Positions 35,894 through 48,925 of a stretch of 64,000 nucleotides of DNA are shown here, in pieces (position 1 is the stretch's first letter; each line of letters starts with the position of its first letter). The notes below the pieces were generated by a model, which was given only the letters and a program-made list of their open reading frames with translations, was not told the origin of the DNA and did not search any database. Source of the stretch: Rhizophagus irregularis (Eukaryota > Glomeromycota > Glomeromycetes > Glomerales > Glomeraceae); the NCBI RefSeq assembly GCF_026210795.1, contig NC_089435.1, positions 496,001 through 560,000 of the forward strand, in the 5' to 3' direction. The position numbers were made by a program, and so were the translations under genes.

Positions 35894-38387
35894 ATGAATT
35901 CTTGGAATCGTTATTTTGATGATATTCCTGTTAATAACTGGTCTGTTTTCCAATTTCATAAAAATTGGATCGATGTTCACAAAAATGAACCTGAGAAACT
36001 AATTTATAGCAAGGCTATGGACACGCTTATTAAAAGCCTCCGCGCGATTATTAATCGGAGCGCGGATCTCTCAAAAATCTGGAAAGCTAACGAACTTTTA
36101 GCCAAATGTCAGGCAAGTACTTTCTCCGTATAGGAAATGTCCTCCGCAGTGATCTTTTAGTTGACTGCGGTTGTCCACGACAAGGAAGACACAACTTTTA
36201 GTTGTCCTTCTGAAGATCTTTTAGATCGTTGTGGTTGCGACGTCCATAACAAGGAAGACGTAACTTTTAGTTGTCCTTCTGATGATCTTTTAGATCGTTA
36301 TGGTTAATATATTAATAGCATTTTTTATTTTTTAACGTTAATGGTACGCTAAAAGCATTTTAAATATATTAATAGTATTTTTCTTTTTTTTTGTATCAAG
36401 AACCAGAATCATCGTAAAGCAGGAAGCAATATAGATAAATTATGGCTTTGTGTTGAAAAAACTTTTCAAGAAAAGAATATTAACGCGGGAACGAACTGCA
36501 TACAGCTTGTTTCTTGCGAAGGCGTCAACATTAGTAATGTTGGAGATAAACGGTCTTTGGCAACTCCGATAACTGATAAGCACCTAGGTATATATTATTT
36601 AGTTTTTTTCAGTGCCTTGAAATTAACCAATTAGATAACAAATATAATAAATATTAAATTCCATTATTAAATAGGTATGTTATTATTTATAGTTATTCAA
36701 TTTATTGAATATTACATTAAAGTAGATTTTGAAACGGAAGATAAGGAAAACTCATATAAACGCCGACGTGAAGATCTGGATAACGTAAACTTTCTTTATG
36801 ATGAAAAAAATACTAATGAGGAGGATGAATTAGAAAAACATGCCGAAGAGACCATCCAATATAATGGAAAGATATGGATTGTGGGTAGCACGAAGATCAA
36901 TGTACGTGATGCGTTAACAAAATGGCAAAAACGAAAAGACCGACCGCGCACCGAGTAATTATTTCTTATAATATGTTTAAAATGCATTATGTTTATACTT
37001 GATATGTTTATATTGGAAAATTTTAGTCTAGCATTTTACGATATTATAGATGTTACTCCAGGGTCAAATAGTGACTTTATACGATCCCAGCCTAATGATG
37101 CAATATATGAGATGAAGCAATTTGGATCATCAGAAGAGCCATCTATCGCGAATGATGTGAAAGAATTAATTGTTAAATTTATTAAGGTATATGTGGTCTA
37201 TTCTTTGTCTCATTATATACAGTACAATTTAATCAAACCCATGGGTTGTTTAAAATTATAGCATAATTATTGGATGCCTTTTTTTTAAATATTCTACTTA
37301 ATTTAATAATATAGGCAAACGATTTTCGCAAGGTTGTCGATGAGAACTATGTTGAAACACGAAAAAACGATACTCTGAAATTTATATGGGACTTTGCGAA
37401 TCTTCTGTAAGAATAAGATAATTTAGTCTTTGTTTTTTTTTCGAAGTCTCACATCCAAGTTCTTTTTCTTAGTGCGGAATCTTTTGAAAGAGACAACGAC
37501 CTTACAGACTTTGATTTGTCTGAACTAGCATATCGAGAAATTTTTCTGGCACCTCTCATTCGTAGTTTGTTCCGTGGAATGCATCGGGAGATGCGCATTT
37601 TTTTGTGAGTATACTTAAAAGTTTGCTTAAACTTGATCTATTTTTAATGAGTATATCCATGCAGCGGTGAGAAACATTTATTCGCATCATCTGAAGAACT
37701 TAATCTCGAAAAAACTGATAAAGAATCTCGTGAAGTTGGACGAAAAGTTGATATCATTTGGTCTTTAAAGTCAACAGACCTTGAATTTACTGTCGGTGAA
37801 GTCAGTGGACCACCAAACCAGCGCAGCCATCCACGCTTTTTCAGTGATAAATTAAAGATCGCTAAGATGTTGAAAATCATAATCAATAGGATTGTAAGAA
37901 AGCATTGTGGTACAGGTGTGAAACTTAGCTCGTTAAAACTATACGGATTACAAATATATAGTAAGTGTTAACGTATTTGAAAATGATCCATGTTGCATAA
38001 GAATTTTATTATTAAATTTTCTTTTATATCAGATAATGAAGTAATTTGCTATGAATTGTCAGTACCCTTTCGAGGGTTATATATCTTCCGCGAAGTTCTT
38101 CGGTCGAAATTGCCAACTAATAAGGTTGAATTGGCGTTAATATCACGATCCATACCAACGTTGCTCAAATTCAAGGTTTGTTCTTTTTATTTGTTCTACA
38201 CCAACCATCTCTTACATCTAACGCACCTAAAAAAATTTTATTATATCACTATTATCAGGAGTTGCTCGAACAGAGTCAAAAAAGTCTGAAAGATTATATT
38301 GTGGACGCATACATTATGTCAATAGATTCTGGTGAAAGCGCAAACCAGTTTATCACGTTTACGAAACAGGATAAAAAAAACAAGTAG
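35894..38387 (+). CDS. Gene X: nine-exon protein, about 529 aa, candidate PD-(D/E)XK nuclease-like domain
   Basis: Exons: 35894-36112, 36401-36587, 36723-36954, 37027-37186, 37315-37406, 37473-37604, 37665-37960, 38033-38175, 38259-38387. All joins keep frame. Intron 1 appears to be GC-AG (CAG|GCAAGT), because the next exon is open only in phase 0; the others are GT-AG. Exon 3 could instead begin near 36675 in the same frame. The N-terminal half is helical and charged (KRRREDLDNVNFLYDEK). At about residues 367-395, GRKVDIIWSLKSTDLEFTVG followed by EVSGPP and then DKLKIAKMLK shows the D...E...K layout of restriction-endonuclease-like folds. The E is followed by V-S-G, so the classical ExK is not exact. 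Function is not established. A P450 remnant lies convergently downstream, and truncated copies of X occur at 44.7, 49.2-50.4 and 50.6 kb. Confidence 0.8.
36113..36310 (+). repeat. Tandem repeat inside intron 1 of gene X
   Basis: Two and a half units of about 66 bp, each with GATCTTTTAGATCGTTGTGG and ACTTTTAGTTGTCCTTCTGA, both of which contain short self-complementary stretches. The same array is present in the X pseudogene at about 49960-50150. Confidence 0.8.
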
Positions 38388-38865
38388 CCGCCATAATATA
38401 GAAAGTGTTTTAACAAAACCTGTAACAGAAGAGCTTTATTATTTTATTAATTATTTAATTTCTTTATAACTACGTGATATTAAAATGTAACACGACGGTC
38501 AAGTTTAATCGATTTTTCTTTTTGTAGTCAAAAAAATAATAAAGCGTTTATTTGACACATATCGGGTTCGTATAAAATGACTACTGTACGTCTGTACCTA
38601 CTGTATATGTGGTGGCGTGAGTATAACCACCAAGACTGCACAAAAATTTTAAATTTTTAAGTTCAAAAATAATAAAAATACTGAAATAAATAAATTTAAT
38701 CTTAAATAATTTAGTTATATAATTCGCCAATAATCAAAACTTAACCTGTAAATATCTGAATGGCAACAGTTGTTTACGAGTCGCCGCGGTATATAAATTT
38801 ATCTTTAAAATAATATAAGAAAGTCCATTTCTCTGTTTAATCTCAAATAATAACGATGAAAAATC
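38388..38865. other. 3' flank of gene X
   Basis: AT-rich convergent spacer between X and the P450 remnant. A block near 38570-38640 (TATAAAATG...CTACTGTATATGTGGTGG) recurs near 44560-44620 (complement) and 50938-50990, marking the duplicated module. Confidence 0.5.
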
Positions 38866-38869
38866 AATT

Positions 38870-39670
38870 TCTCGGTTGAATTTCAACTAATAATTCGACA
38901 TAATCAACCAAAACACCGACTTTCCCAAACAATAAAGCTATCTACTGTTATACATAAACAGTACACGGTAGGGATTGGGAACGACTCGCTTGATCCGTTC
39001 CGGTTCCTAACCGATTCTATTGAACGAATCGACTTGAGCTTAACTGATCATATCAAAAACTTATCGGAACCGATTCGGAACCGAAAGCATCGAACCAAAA
39101 GGAACGAATCAACTCAAACCGCTCAACCGCGAACCTTTTCCATTCTAATGTTGCAATGAACACATGATCATAACGGGGTGACATTTAGGTTTCGATTAGT
39201 GACCCATGATACTACTACCTTGCTAATCATTTTTAATAAGTAAAATTATGTTCCGCAGAATAACCTTGGTAATAAATTATAGATTTACGGATTAATTTGG
39301 ATAGTTCTTTAATTATATTTCTTCAACAATGATGTTGAGAATTTAACAGATATAAAAAATTTTTATAATATTAAAATTTATTTGTTAAATTTTAAAAATA
39401 GAGGCTGAGGGAAGTTCGGGGAGTGTCATTATCAGTGTATCAGTGTAATAATATCAATAATATCCAATAAGTTAGGGATGTTAATAACAATTCCATTAAA
39501 GGCTGATCATTGTAAGGATCTATTATAAATAATGTGCGCTCTGCGCTACAAAATTTCAACCAATTTGTCATCCTGATCGATAAATCACACTTATTCGGGA
39601 TTTCGTACTAATTATTGAATTTGTCAAAGTTTTTAAACCACATGAAGTCATATCAGATATGCGCTCTTGC
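38870..39670 (-). pseudogene. P450 remnant: last codons and upstream region only
   Basis: On the minus strand, about 38950-38880 reads VDYVELLVEIQPRN and a stop, nearly the same as the P450 C-terminus VDCFELLVEIKPRN. About 39470-39660 (GGGATGTTAATAACAAT, TGATCATTGTAAGGATC, GAAGTCATAT..GCGC) matches sequence upstream of the P450 copies at 42.1-42.3 and 52.06-52.34 kb. Almost all coding sequence between is gone. A G/C-rich GAACCGA-type stretch (38970-39130) lies in the gap. Confidence 0.65.
38970..39130. repeat. Degenerate GGAACCGA-type repeats
   Basis: Repeated CCGTTCCGGTTCCTAACCGA and GGAACCGATTCGGAACCGAA motifs in both orientations, within an otherwise AT-rich stretch. Confidence 0.6.
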
Positions 39671-42476
39671 ATATGAAAATAAAAATAATAATGAGCGCCA
39701 TTATGAAATATCGCGCTTATATACATTCAATCACATCCAATTTTCATCATTGCAGTATCAATGAGCATTTTATATGAAATTTCCTTTAAATCTCAATTAC
39801 GATACTGAGCGATTGATTCCACACGGTTCTACTGTAAGGTTTATAAGTATATTTTTGAGTCTTGGTATTGTAAAGTATATTAATTAGGATGAACCGATGA
39901 AGATTTATTTTAATTATTATTTTTTTATAATAATAAATTGCATATACTTTATTACCGTATAAAAATTCATGTTACATATTATTTTCGTGACCTTTTTGCT
40001 ACTTGGAAATTACCACGCTTCTTCTTATTTGAAACTGTCATATAACACTCATCACAATAGTGTTAATATATTTCATTCACGCTAACTTTTTCAGATTCAT
40101 CAAATTCATCTTCTGGTACTTTTCCACACTGAAAGCAAATGTCTTCAAATAAACCACTTGAACAATAGGAAACTTCCAGTTTTAGAACGAAGCAAAACAC
40201 GTACAATTATAGATTTTACTTTTTATAAAAAAAGTGGCGGAAGATAGATTTACATAGATTTAACAATTTATCTTTGTTTGTGTAATACAAGATATATTTG
40301 TACAAAATATAATACATATAATATGAAAAAGAAAAAAAAATCCCCGTCAATTTTAAAATTTTATGTCACGAATATCTAAAAATTAATTTTGCCCGGCCTA
40401 ATCTAATGAAAAAAATTTTAAATTTTTATTATTTATTATTATCCTTCAATAAATTTATTTCGTAATTATTGTATTGTAATGTTTTGATATTATTGTGATA
40501 TGCCTGGTATGACTTTCCAATTTTTTTTTTTAAAAAAAAAATTCAAACCGAGACGGAATAATCCTTATTACAATTTATTGGTAGATATTTTTGTCAGAAA
40601 TATACGGGATCCCATTTTTATCTAATTTAAAATTAATTATAATTCGTCATTCTTGATTTTTGACAGATTATAAAAGAATAAAAGTACCGTATTATTAATC
40701 GAATATTAAAATAGATACACTTTGACAGAACATTTTTACTTTATCAATTTATGTCATACATTAAATTTGTATCAAAAAAATATATGATAATAATAAAACT
40801 TATTTTTTATTGACGTAAAAATTTATAATTTATTTGCATCCAAAATTATTTTAATAAATACTTATTGATTTGAATGTTCATCTCTTGACAGACTTGACGT
40901 TCCAAGGTATTATTATTATCATGTCGTTCTTGTCTTAAAAGGCACGATTTTCATACAACGTTCATCCAATGGAATAAATGAAGCCTTATTACTTGCATTC
41001 TGCTCAAGTTGAATAAGGAATAGATATGCGAATGATAATCATCTAATTTTCAAGAAAATTCTGTCATAAAAAAAATGTCGTCATATAAATATCAAAAAAT
41101 TTGAAAACTATTGCATAACTTACTGTAAAATTTGTTTTAGGTCAAGAATTTCCTTCGCATTATCATTGTTTATGACCATACTTCTAAAATCAATTGATTA
41201 CATGGATGAGCATAAATTATCCGCAATAATTGTCATTATATTGTTTCGTGCAACGGCGAGATACTTTGCGTTAATAGAAAAAGGTTTTTTTAGTGGGAAA
41301 AAAAGGAAAATAAGGTCTTTCGGATGAATTAATTGTGTATATTTGACGCTCATTCAACATTCAGGACTATTCTATTTTCTTAATTTTTATTGTACACCTC
41401 TTGGGACTAAAAAAGTATGGTGTGATTATAAAAATACTATATGATGTGACTAAAGAGGGGTTTTTTTTTGATAAGTTTATTAGTAACATGGAGCTAACGT
41501 AAATGTGCTTATAAGGAGGGTGTGATTATATCTGAGTGTGCCTATAAAGGAGAGTCGACTGTATTTTATTTTGTTGTTATATTCTCTGTAAAAATTCCAT
41601 GATTTTTCCGTGAATGTATCTTTTTCACAGAATTTTTACGAAAGTCACGGAGAAATAATGGAAATATTCGGATAAAAATTTTTTATAGGGATTAAATTAC
41701 AAAATTAATTGAAAATTTTTTCGCAACCTTGGAAGTATAAAGACGAACTATCAAGTTTTGAATCAGACTTTTCTATTTAATATGTTATAAAAATTATCTT
41801 TTTTATCACAATTATTTAAATTATTTAAGTTTTTAAAATAATAAATAATTTATTCGGTTATTTTAATAGAAAAAACCAACAATAAAATTTTATAATGTGA
41901 AAAGGATTATAAGAAATATTTTAAATAAATGTTTCTTCATTTTTTTTTTATTATAATATTTTTAAGTTATAAAATGTTATTTTTTTTCTTGAAAAAAAAA
42001 AATCGCGAAAAATCTGACCAATAAAATTCGGTAAATCACGTTACCGAAATTTTCTTTAGCGTACATTTCAATTGAAAGTAGTTCATAGTGACGCTTAATA
42101 TTATTAATTTTAAATAAGAGCGCATATGACTTCATATGTTGTGCACAAAATATTTACGAATAATGTGCACTCTAATAATAATTTATGTCACACTATTTTT
42201 TGACCGACATCACCTATTAGAGTTCGAATTTGTTAAGGAGCTTCCCCTTTTCTCATAATCATAATTTGTAGATCCCTTACAATGATCAGTTTTTACAAAT
42301 AGATAATGAAATATTCGTTTGCTCTGATTGGATGGCCCTTTGACTATCTTTATCGGAATATATTTATTTATATACTGATAATAATGATACTTTCCAAACT
42401 TTCTTCAACTTTCACTTTTAAATGATTTATTTTATCGTATAAAAACATATAAATATCCCTGAAAAAATTATCTGAG
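39671..42476. other. Intergenic, mostly featureless; right end is the P450 5' flank
   Basis: No gene recognised. From about 41550 to 42330 the sequence is also found, inverted, at about 52060-52680, so it belongs to the duplicated module. It includes TATATAAAT-like sequence near 42448 upstream of the P450 ATG. Confidence 0.5.
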
Positions 42477-44189
42477 ATGATTATTAACCTGCTTGAGAAT
42501 TTTACAATTAATGATTGTGCTTTGTTGTTAAGTGCAGCATTAATGACATATGTGGCATATTATTATTATACATATTTTACTCGTGTTAACCCTTTACCTG
42601 GCCCAATCCCAATCCCATTCATTGGTAATTTGCCCCATATTCATTGGCAGTTTAAGGGAGATGCTCAAATGTTTTACGATTATTGTCACGAGAAATATGG
42701 TGACATATATGAAATTTATTCAACTTATACAGGCGTACGGTCTATAGTTTTATGTCGAAAAGAATATATTGAAAATTTTTTATCAGAACGAAGTGCACAT
42801 TGGACGAGATTTCCCAATTTCAAAGGGCCAGATGAATTGGGAATTGAAGGAAAAGGATTAGTATTCAATAATAATTTTAAATCGTGGATATATAATCGTC
42901 ATTTTTTTTTACAAGCCATTATGTCACCGAAATTTACTGATGAAGCTATTGATTGGACAAATGAACGTTTCAATAAATTAGATAGTTATTGGAATAAATT
43001 ATTTCTTAAAGAAGAAATTATCAAAGAAAATAAAAATATATTTAATATGTTTCAATGGCTTAATCAATACTCATTTGATATGATTATTAAATTATTGACT
43101 GGTAAAAGACCTGATTTAATGAAAGCTTATTTTGATACTTTCGGTGATGAAAAATCCGGTCCATCAGCAATAGTCTGTGATTCTGCAAAAATAGTTCAAG
43201 CACTTCGCATATTTCTTGCAGATTATGCAATATTTTATTCCATTTCTCCTTTCTTACGACATTATTTTCCATTTTTTAAAAATAAAGCAGATAATTTACT
43301 TCAAAACATGAAGTTTGTTAATAAAAAACTTGATGCAATTATTAAGAAACGTAGACAAGAAATTGAAGATATACCGTTGGATGAACATTTACCGCATGAT
43401 ATATTGACATCAATGATTATTAAAAATACACTTCGTGATGTTAATTATATCGAAGCTGGTAAAGCCACGAAAGCTATGACTGATACTGAAATTCGCGGTA
43501 ATTTATTTGATGGACTTCTTGGCGGATGTAACAAAGTAAGCAACTTTTTTAGAAAAATCATAAATGCGATGCTTTAATTTGAAATTATTTTAATCATTCA
43601 TTTTCAAACATATCAAACATAGACTGCGAATATGCTTTCATTCATTATTTATTATATTTCACGTAATCCAGATGTGAAAAAGAAAATGCTAAAAGAAATT
43701 GATAGTATATTCCAAGATGATAAAATACGACCAATCACAAAAGATGATTATTATAGTTTAAGCTACTGTGAAGCAATTGTAAAAGAAGTAGCTCGAATTC
43801 TCCCAGCTATGCGCTCATTTTCAAGATATACTAATAAATCTGATAAAATAGCAGGATATCAATGGCCAGCTGGCATAACGTTTATAATTGATATTAAAGC
43901 TATTCATAATAAAGATGATTATTGGGAAGAACCTAATAGATTTAATCCTGATAGATGGATGGTTGAAAATTTTGAGCCAAAGAAGAATTCTTTTATTATG
44001 TTTGGTGGAGGTTTAAGATCATGTCCAGGAAGAAAGTTGGCAATGATTGAATTAGTTTGTACAATGGTTTTATTGTTTAGGAAATATGATATTAATTTAG
44101 TAGATACGAATTCTCCTATTAAAACTAGGAGTATCGCTATTTTTGTTGATTGCTTCGAATTACTAGTTGAAATTAAACCAAGAAATTGA
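42477..44189 (+). CDS. Cytochrome P450 monooxygenase, two exons, about 541 aa
   Basis: Exon 1 is 42477-43535 and exon 2 is 43623-44189 (GTAAGC...TAG, phase 0), joining LLGGCNK to TANMLSF. The N-terminus has a membrane anchor (CALLLSAALMTYVAYYYY) and a proline hinge (PLPGPIPIPFIG), so it should sit in the ER membrane. Other landmarks: I-helix GGCNKT in place of the common AGxDTT, ExxR as EVAR at about 408-411, FNPDRW at about 460-465, and the haem loop FGGGLRSCPGR with the iron-ligating Cys at about 487. Length and motif order are normal for a fungal class II P450 supplied by P450 reductase; substrate unknown. Asn in place of the acidic I-helix residue and Lys in place of the first Thr may alter oxygen activation. 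A truncated copy lies at 51205-52053 (minus). Confidence 0.93.
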
Positions 44190-44589
44190 TTTATTGAATT
44201 ATAATTATTATTAGCTAGTTAAGATTAAACGTAAAAATAAGTTCATATATCGCGGCGGCACGTAAATAACCGTCACCATTCATAGAGATAATTATGTTGA
44301 TTATTGGTGAATTATGTAATTTCGTTAGGGCAGTGACATATATTACATAATATTACTTTAATATAAGAGCTTACCCCTATTACCCCTAAGATATATATAT
44401 TAATTACCTTTATATAGTAATATATGTAACCTAAGATTTATGAATACCTCACCCCTTAAAATATTACCTAATATAATGCCACGGCCCTTATTTAAAGTTA
44501 AATTTGTCATTTAAATATTTTTATTATTGCTGTACTATATAAATTTTGACAATATAAGTATAACCGTGCAGTCATGTCGGTTATACCCA

Positions 44590-44812
44590 CCACATATACA
44601 GTAAGTATTTTATATGATGCGTTAAAAATCACGAACATGACATGTGCAAACAAACGATGGTGGCCACTTGCTGTTTCGTAAATGTGATAAACCGATTTGC
44701 GCTTTCACCAAAATCTGTTAATATAATATAATCTTTCAGATTTTTTAGTCTCCATTCAAGCAACTCCTGATAATAGGTTTATATAATAAAATTTTGTTAG
44801 GTGTGTTAAAGA
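44590..44812 (-). pseudogene. Last exon of a gene X copy, decayed
   Basis: On the minus strand from about 44812, TTATTATATAAACC...TATCAG|GAGTTGCTTGA and then AAATCTGAAAGATTATAT...TTTGGTGAAAGCGCAAATC match intron 8 and exon 9 of gene X (38230-38380), with deletions and no open frame. It lies convergent to the P450, the same arrangement as X and the P450 remnant at 38-39 kb. Confidence 0.72.
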
Positions 44813-45649
44813 GATGGGCTGATGTAGAAAGAAAAGAATCAAACCTTGAATTTGAGCAACGTTGGTATGGATGTGATATTGTCGCCAATTCAACCTTATT
44901 AGTTGGCAGTTTTACCGCAGAACTTCATGAAAGATATGACATGTATATAAAGGCACCGACAACTCATTTCATTATCTGATATATTAAAATTGATAAAATT
45001 CAAATATGTTAATACTTACTATATATTTGTAATCCGTATAGTTTCAACGAGTTTAATTTTATACCTGTACCGCCATGCGTAAGACGGAATAAATCATATA
45101 TCAGATATTCTTAATCTGAATTCGGGATCTGACAAAAATCCGGATATCAGGTGATGAATTATCAATTTTTTTTATTTTGCTAGATATAATTTATTTCTGG
45201 CGCACATCTGAAATCTGTGTCACGCCACAGCTCTTGATCACGTGACACATCCAATCAGATTATCTCATTATCGTGTTGTACTGATAAATATCCTTAGAAA
45301 AAAACGAAGTTAAAAAAAAAGAGATGAAAAAAAAGCAGTATTTTTCTTAAAATATTATTATAAAAAAATTATTTTATTACTTTTATAATAAAGACATTTA
45401 AGAAATTATTCTTTTACACTTTATTAACTTTTAATAAACAAATAAACAAACTATTTTTAAAGAAAATAGTTTTTAGTAAAAACGTGAATTATTCTATGAA
45501 TATTTGAATCAGCTTGATACTAGGTATTTTTTACATCTGAATAATGATCTCAAAGCTTGGCGCAGCCAATTGATTGTGGCGCAACAAAAGTCATAAAAAG
45601 AAATTTTTTTTCTAATAATAAATTGCCATTAAAAGTTACTAGCTAGGTG

Positions 45650-45815
45650 TAATTTTTGAATTTACTTAGAGCGACAAAGGCGGTTTTAAATATCGTTATC
45701 GATTTATTTATTCTTTCGCCAAATCTATTTTTTAAAAAATCATCGTCAAAATCGACATTCAAAACCTTCTTCCGAATCCTAAGTAAACTTTCAGAGCAGG
45801 TGAAAATACCTCCAT
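45650..45815. mobile_element. Degenerate copy of the MITE core seen at 9.2 and 56.1 kb
   Basis: TTTACTTAGAGCG...GGCGGTTTTAAATATCGTTATCGA pairs with TCGACATTCAAAACC...TAAGTAAACTTTCAGAGCAGG, the same inverted core and spacing as the other two copies. The outer ends were not found. Confidence 0.6.
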
Positions 45816-45929
45816 TATAAATTTATAAGCTTTTATGCTAAATAAAAAAATCTTAAAGACCTTTTTTGAAATCACCACGAACCTGGCCGGATATAGGTCA
45901 AACTATAGATTTTGATTATATACAGTAAC

Positions 45930-48925
45930 TATTATCTTTTCTGCCGCTTATGGTTATTTTTACCATTACTATCTTCTTCAAGTCTTTTATTAGGTTCGAT
46001 TACCCTTTGTTCTGCTGATTCTTTACGCGAGCTTGCTGAATACCTTGTAATCCATCCTTCAACTGTTTTTATTTCTGGCACTTCATTTTCCCTTCTTCAG
46101 CTAGCTCTTTTAGCTATATTACTATTTCTTTTGCAGACATTCGATCAATTTTGTTCACATTCCCTGCTAAAAAAACCTTTCTAAGTAAGTTTTCACCTTC
46201 ATTGATATGCATTTTCCAGTGCCTTGTTGACCATATTTATGGCTACTTTTGAGCGCTCATCCACTTTTTAATGGAAAATTTTCGTTTATAACTAACAATG
46301 AATTGCAGTTATCAGTGATTTGTTCCTAAGCCGTAATATAGATATTATACCTATATGATGGTTTTTACTCTCAAAAGTGGTCTTATCTGAAATATTTACT
46401 AAAAAGATTAGGTTTCTTACGAACATAAATAGAACATTCACTACCGTACTTTCAGTCCGAGCAATGGGAAATTCCATACTAAATTTGGTTTCGTATGGGC
46501 GGAAAAACTAGGAGTTGACGTATTCAAGGGTTCTTTGATCAGATTTGTTGAGAATAACACCTATGTGCGGTAATAATACCTGAGCCTCCTTAGGCCACTC
46601 AAAATAAGATGATTTGTAATGCCTGGTATAGTTTTAACGAGCACTTGATTACGTTTTGGATCCAGATGAGCAACGGAGGTTCCGCCCAAGTTTTTTATAG
46701 CAACATCTATTATCTCACCTCCATCTAAATAGTAACAAACTCTTACTTATCTCTTGCTATTTAAAATATAATTATTTTAGCGAAAAAAAAATTTCAAATA
46801 TAACAAGTCCTTACTCATTAATTAATATAATGCTTTAATTATAGGATGATTTTCAGTTCAAGATGTCCAATTTACACGCTTGTTCATGATACAGTAGATA
46901 TTGATGGATGTTCCTCTTTTCGGTGAAATTCTGCAACTTACCTGCGATTGATGCGAATCAACGCTGGGTTTTCATCCCAGGTTCAAGGAAGTTCCATGAA
47001 CATCGATATTATACCATTGGTTCCAATTTGCAACAATGGTCATCAATTCCGAATTGTGGTAACGTTCACCATTATCAGAAAAGATTTTGATCCACTTTGG
47101 TTTTGGGTCTAGCGTTTCGGCAACAGCATCAAAGAATGATGCTGTAAACCAAGTGTCTTGCTTGGTAGATCAGTGGTCAAATGCTTGCACATTAAGCTGC
47201 AAATCGTCACGTTTTGTAAAAACCAAAATCGTATGAAGATTCCATCCTCGTTTTCCAAAGAATTACGCCTTGGTTTCCCGGGCACTTTTAGGTAAAATTC
47301 TCGTTTTGTAATCGCATACCAATACCGTTCTACCATCATCAAGTTCTAAAAGTTTGCTTTGAAGTGATTCGAACAGACCTTTCTTGCCTGGTAAGCAAGA
47401 AAATAGTAAAGGTTATTTCGTGACTCCTCAATTGTAGTTCGAAGATTCTTTGGAAGTATAGGTAGCTAAATGTTCGATAAGCACGAACAGTTGATCGCGG
47501 ATCTTATGTTCTTAATTACATTCCCCAAACACGTACAGTAAACAACGGTTAATTATATCCGAATGCGAGATTGTGCTTCTATATTTACAGCTATATTTAC
47601 GGATCTTCATGGCGTAACTTCTCAAGTTCGTTCATCAATGTATTAATGTTTCTTGAAAATTATTAGATTTATTTTATTAGAGAATATTATGTATATTTAT
47701 TTATAATAAATTCATTAAATGTAACAAATAAATGAATATTTTACCCACGATTCCTGTTTTACATTTGACTTTACCAAATTTATCAATGTATCAAACACTT
47801 CGTAGCAATAATCACTGCAAATATTATATAATCCGCCCAAATCTTTTCGATACACATGGCGACCACTTGCTAAGCGTGCGATAAGTCGCTTCGAATTTTG
47901 TCAGAGGGATTCTTTGTTATCCTTTAAATATAGTAACGGCAGGTTAGTTTTCGGATCAACGCGTTATGAGCTCATAGTGACATTATCTTTGTCAGAAAAA
48001 AACTCTTGAATTCTTTGTCTTTTATTTCAGAAATATAACTTCGTTTTAACTCTCGCGGGTCATCCTGATCATTTGCACGTCTATATTTCTTTGTGGCATT
48101 AATTAAATCGTTTGAAGTCTAAAAAAAATTAGAATAAATATTATTTTTCATGAAATAACGAAATAATTGACGAATTGTTTTTTATGTATATCAGCAAAAT
48201 TTCTTGTATTTCCCTATGTCCAAATTTTTCCGCGATAATAGAGAATTCGTTGCTTTCTATCCAATCCACATTTATTGACTCTAATCGTTTCTTTAAAACT
48301 ATTCTAAAATTCATCAATTATACTTTTCAATCGATTATTTTCTTTTATAGATCCATTTAGTAGATTCTTGTATTATAAAAGTAGCTATCGACTTTTTGGC
48401 AAAAATGAAGTTGTTTAAATTTAAAAAAAACATACTTTCGATCCTTGCTTTTAGTAGGGAGTTAACATATGTACAACTACGCTTTTCATCATCTTCGTTA
48501 TAGCCGTTTAAGATGCATCATAAATTCTATAATACTTGACTCTTGCTCTTTCCACTCAGTAAAAAACGTATACTAATCAATTCCAACAACGGAAATTTTA
48601 CGCTTTAGATTCTTTCAATTTCTTGGGTCATTAATTCAACATCATTCTATTCATTCACATTATATATTGGAGATTACTGTTAAATTTTCAATGCATTAAT
48701 TGTAAAATGATGCTTAATTCCAAATAAAATATTACCATTATAATTTTTCGGAATTCCCATTTTCTTCCAGACTTTAGTTGGTGAAACATCACTGTAATAT
48801 GCGATCCTTTCTTTCTTTTGGAATACTTCTATATGACAATATTTGCTTTCAATTATTTGGATAAAAAGACTTTGCTTTTCTCGATATTTGTGCATGAAAC
48901 TTGTTTGATATCCTATTTGAATCAC
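45930..48925 (-). pseudogene. DDE-type transposase pseudogene, heavily decayed
   Basis: Reading leftward from about 48925, an N-terminal block (SPTKVWKKMGIPKNYNGNIL) is followed by a middle part near 47.8-47.9 kb (LIARLASGRHVYRKDLGGLY, NICSDYCYEVFDTLINLV). The catalytic region is at about 47.35-46.95 kb: LDDGRTVLVCDYKTRILPKS, then DTWFTASFFDAVAETLDPK, then KIFSDNGERYHNSELM. CDYK and SDNG are the likely first and second acidic residues. The region 46.75-46.65 kb reads EIIDVAIKNLGG and AHLDPKRNQVLVKTIPG, and the C-terminus at about 46.15-45.95 kb reads NVNKIDRMSAKEIV and LKELAEEGK. Each block has stops or frameshifts. Similar proteins recur in Rhizophagus genomes; I do not assign a superfamily. 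It interrupts a gene X copy. Confidence 0.7.

Noticed and set aside
37644-37886. 80-codon minus frame
   Set aside because: Antisense to exon 7 of gene X, whose splice junctions and copies support the plus strand.
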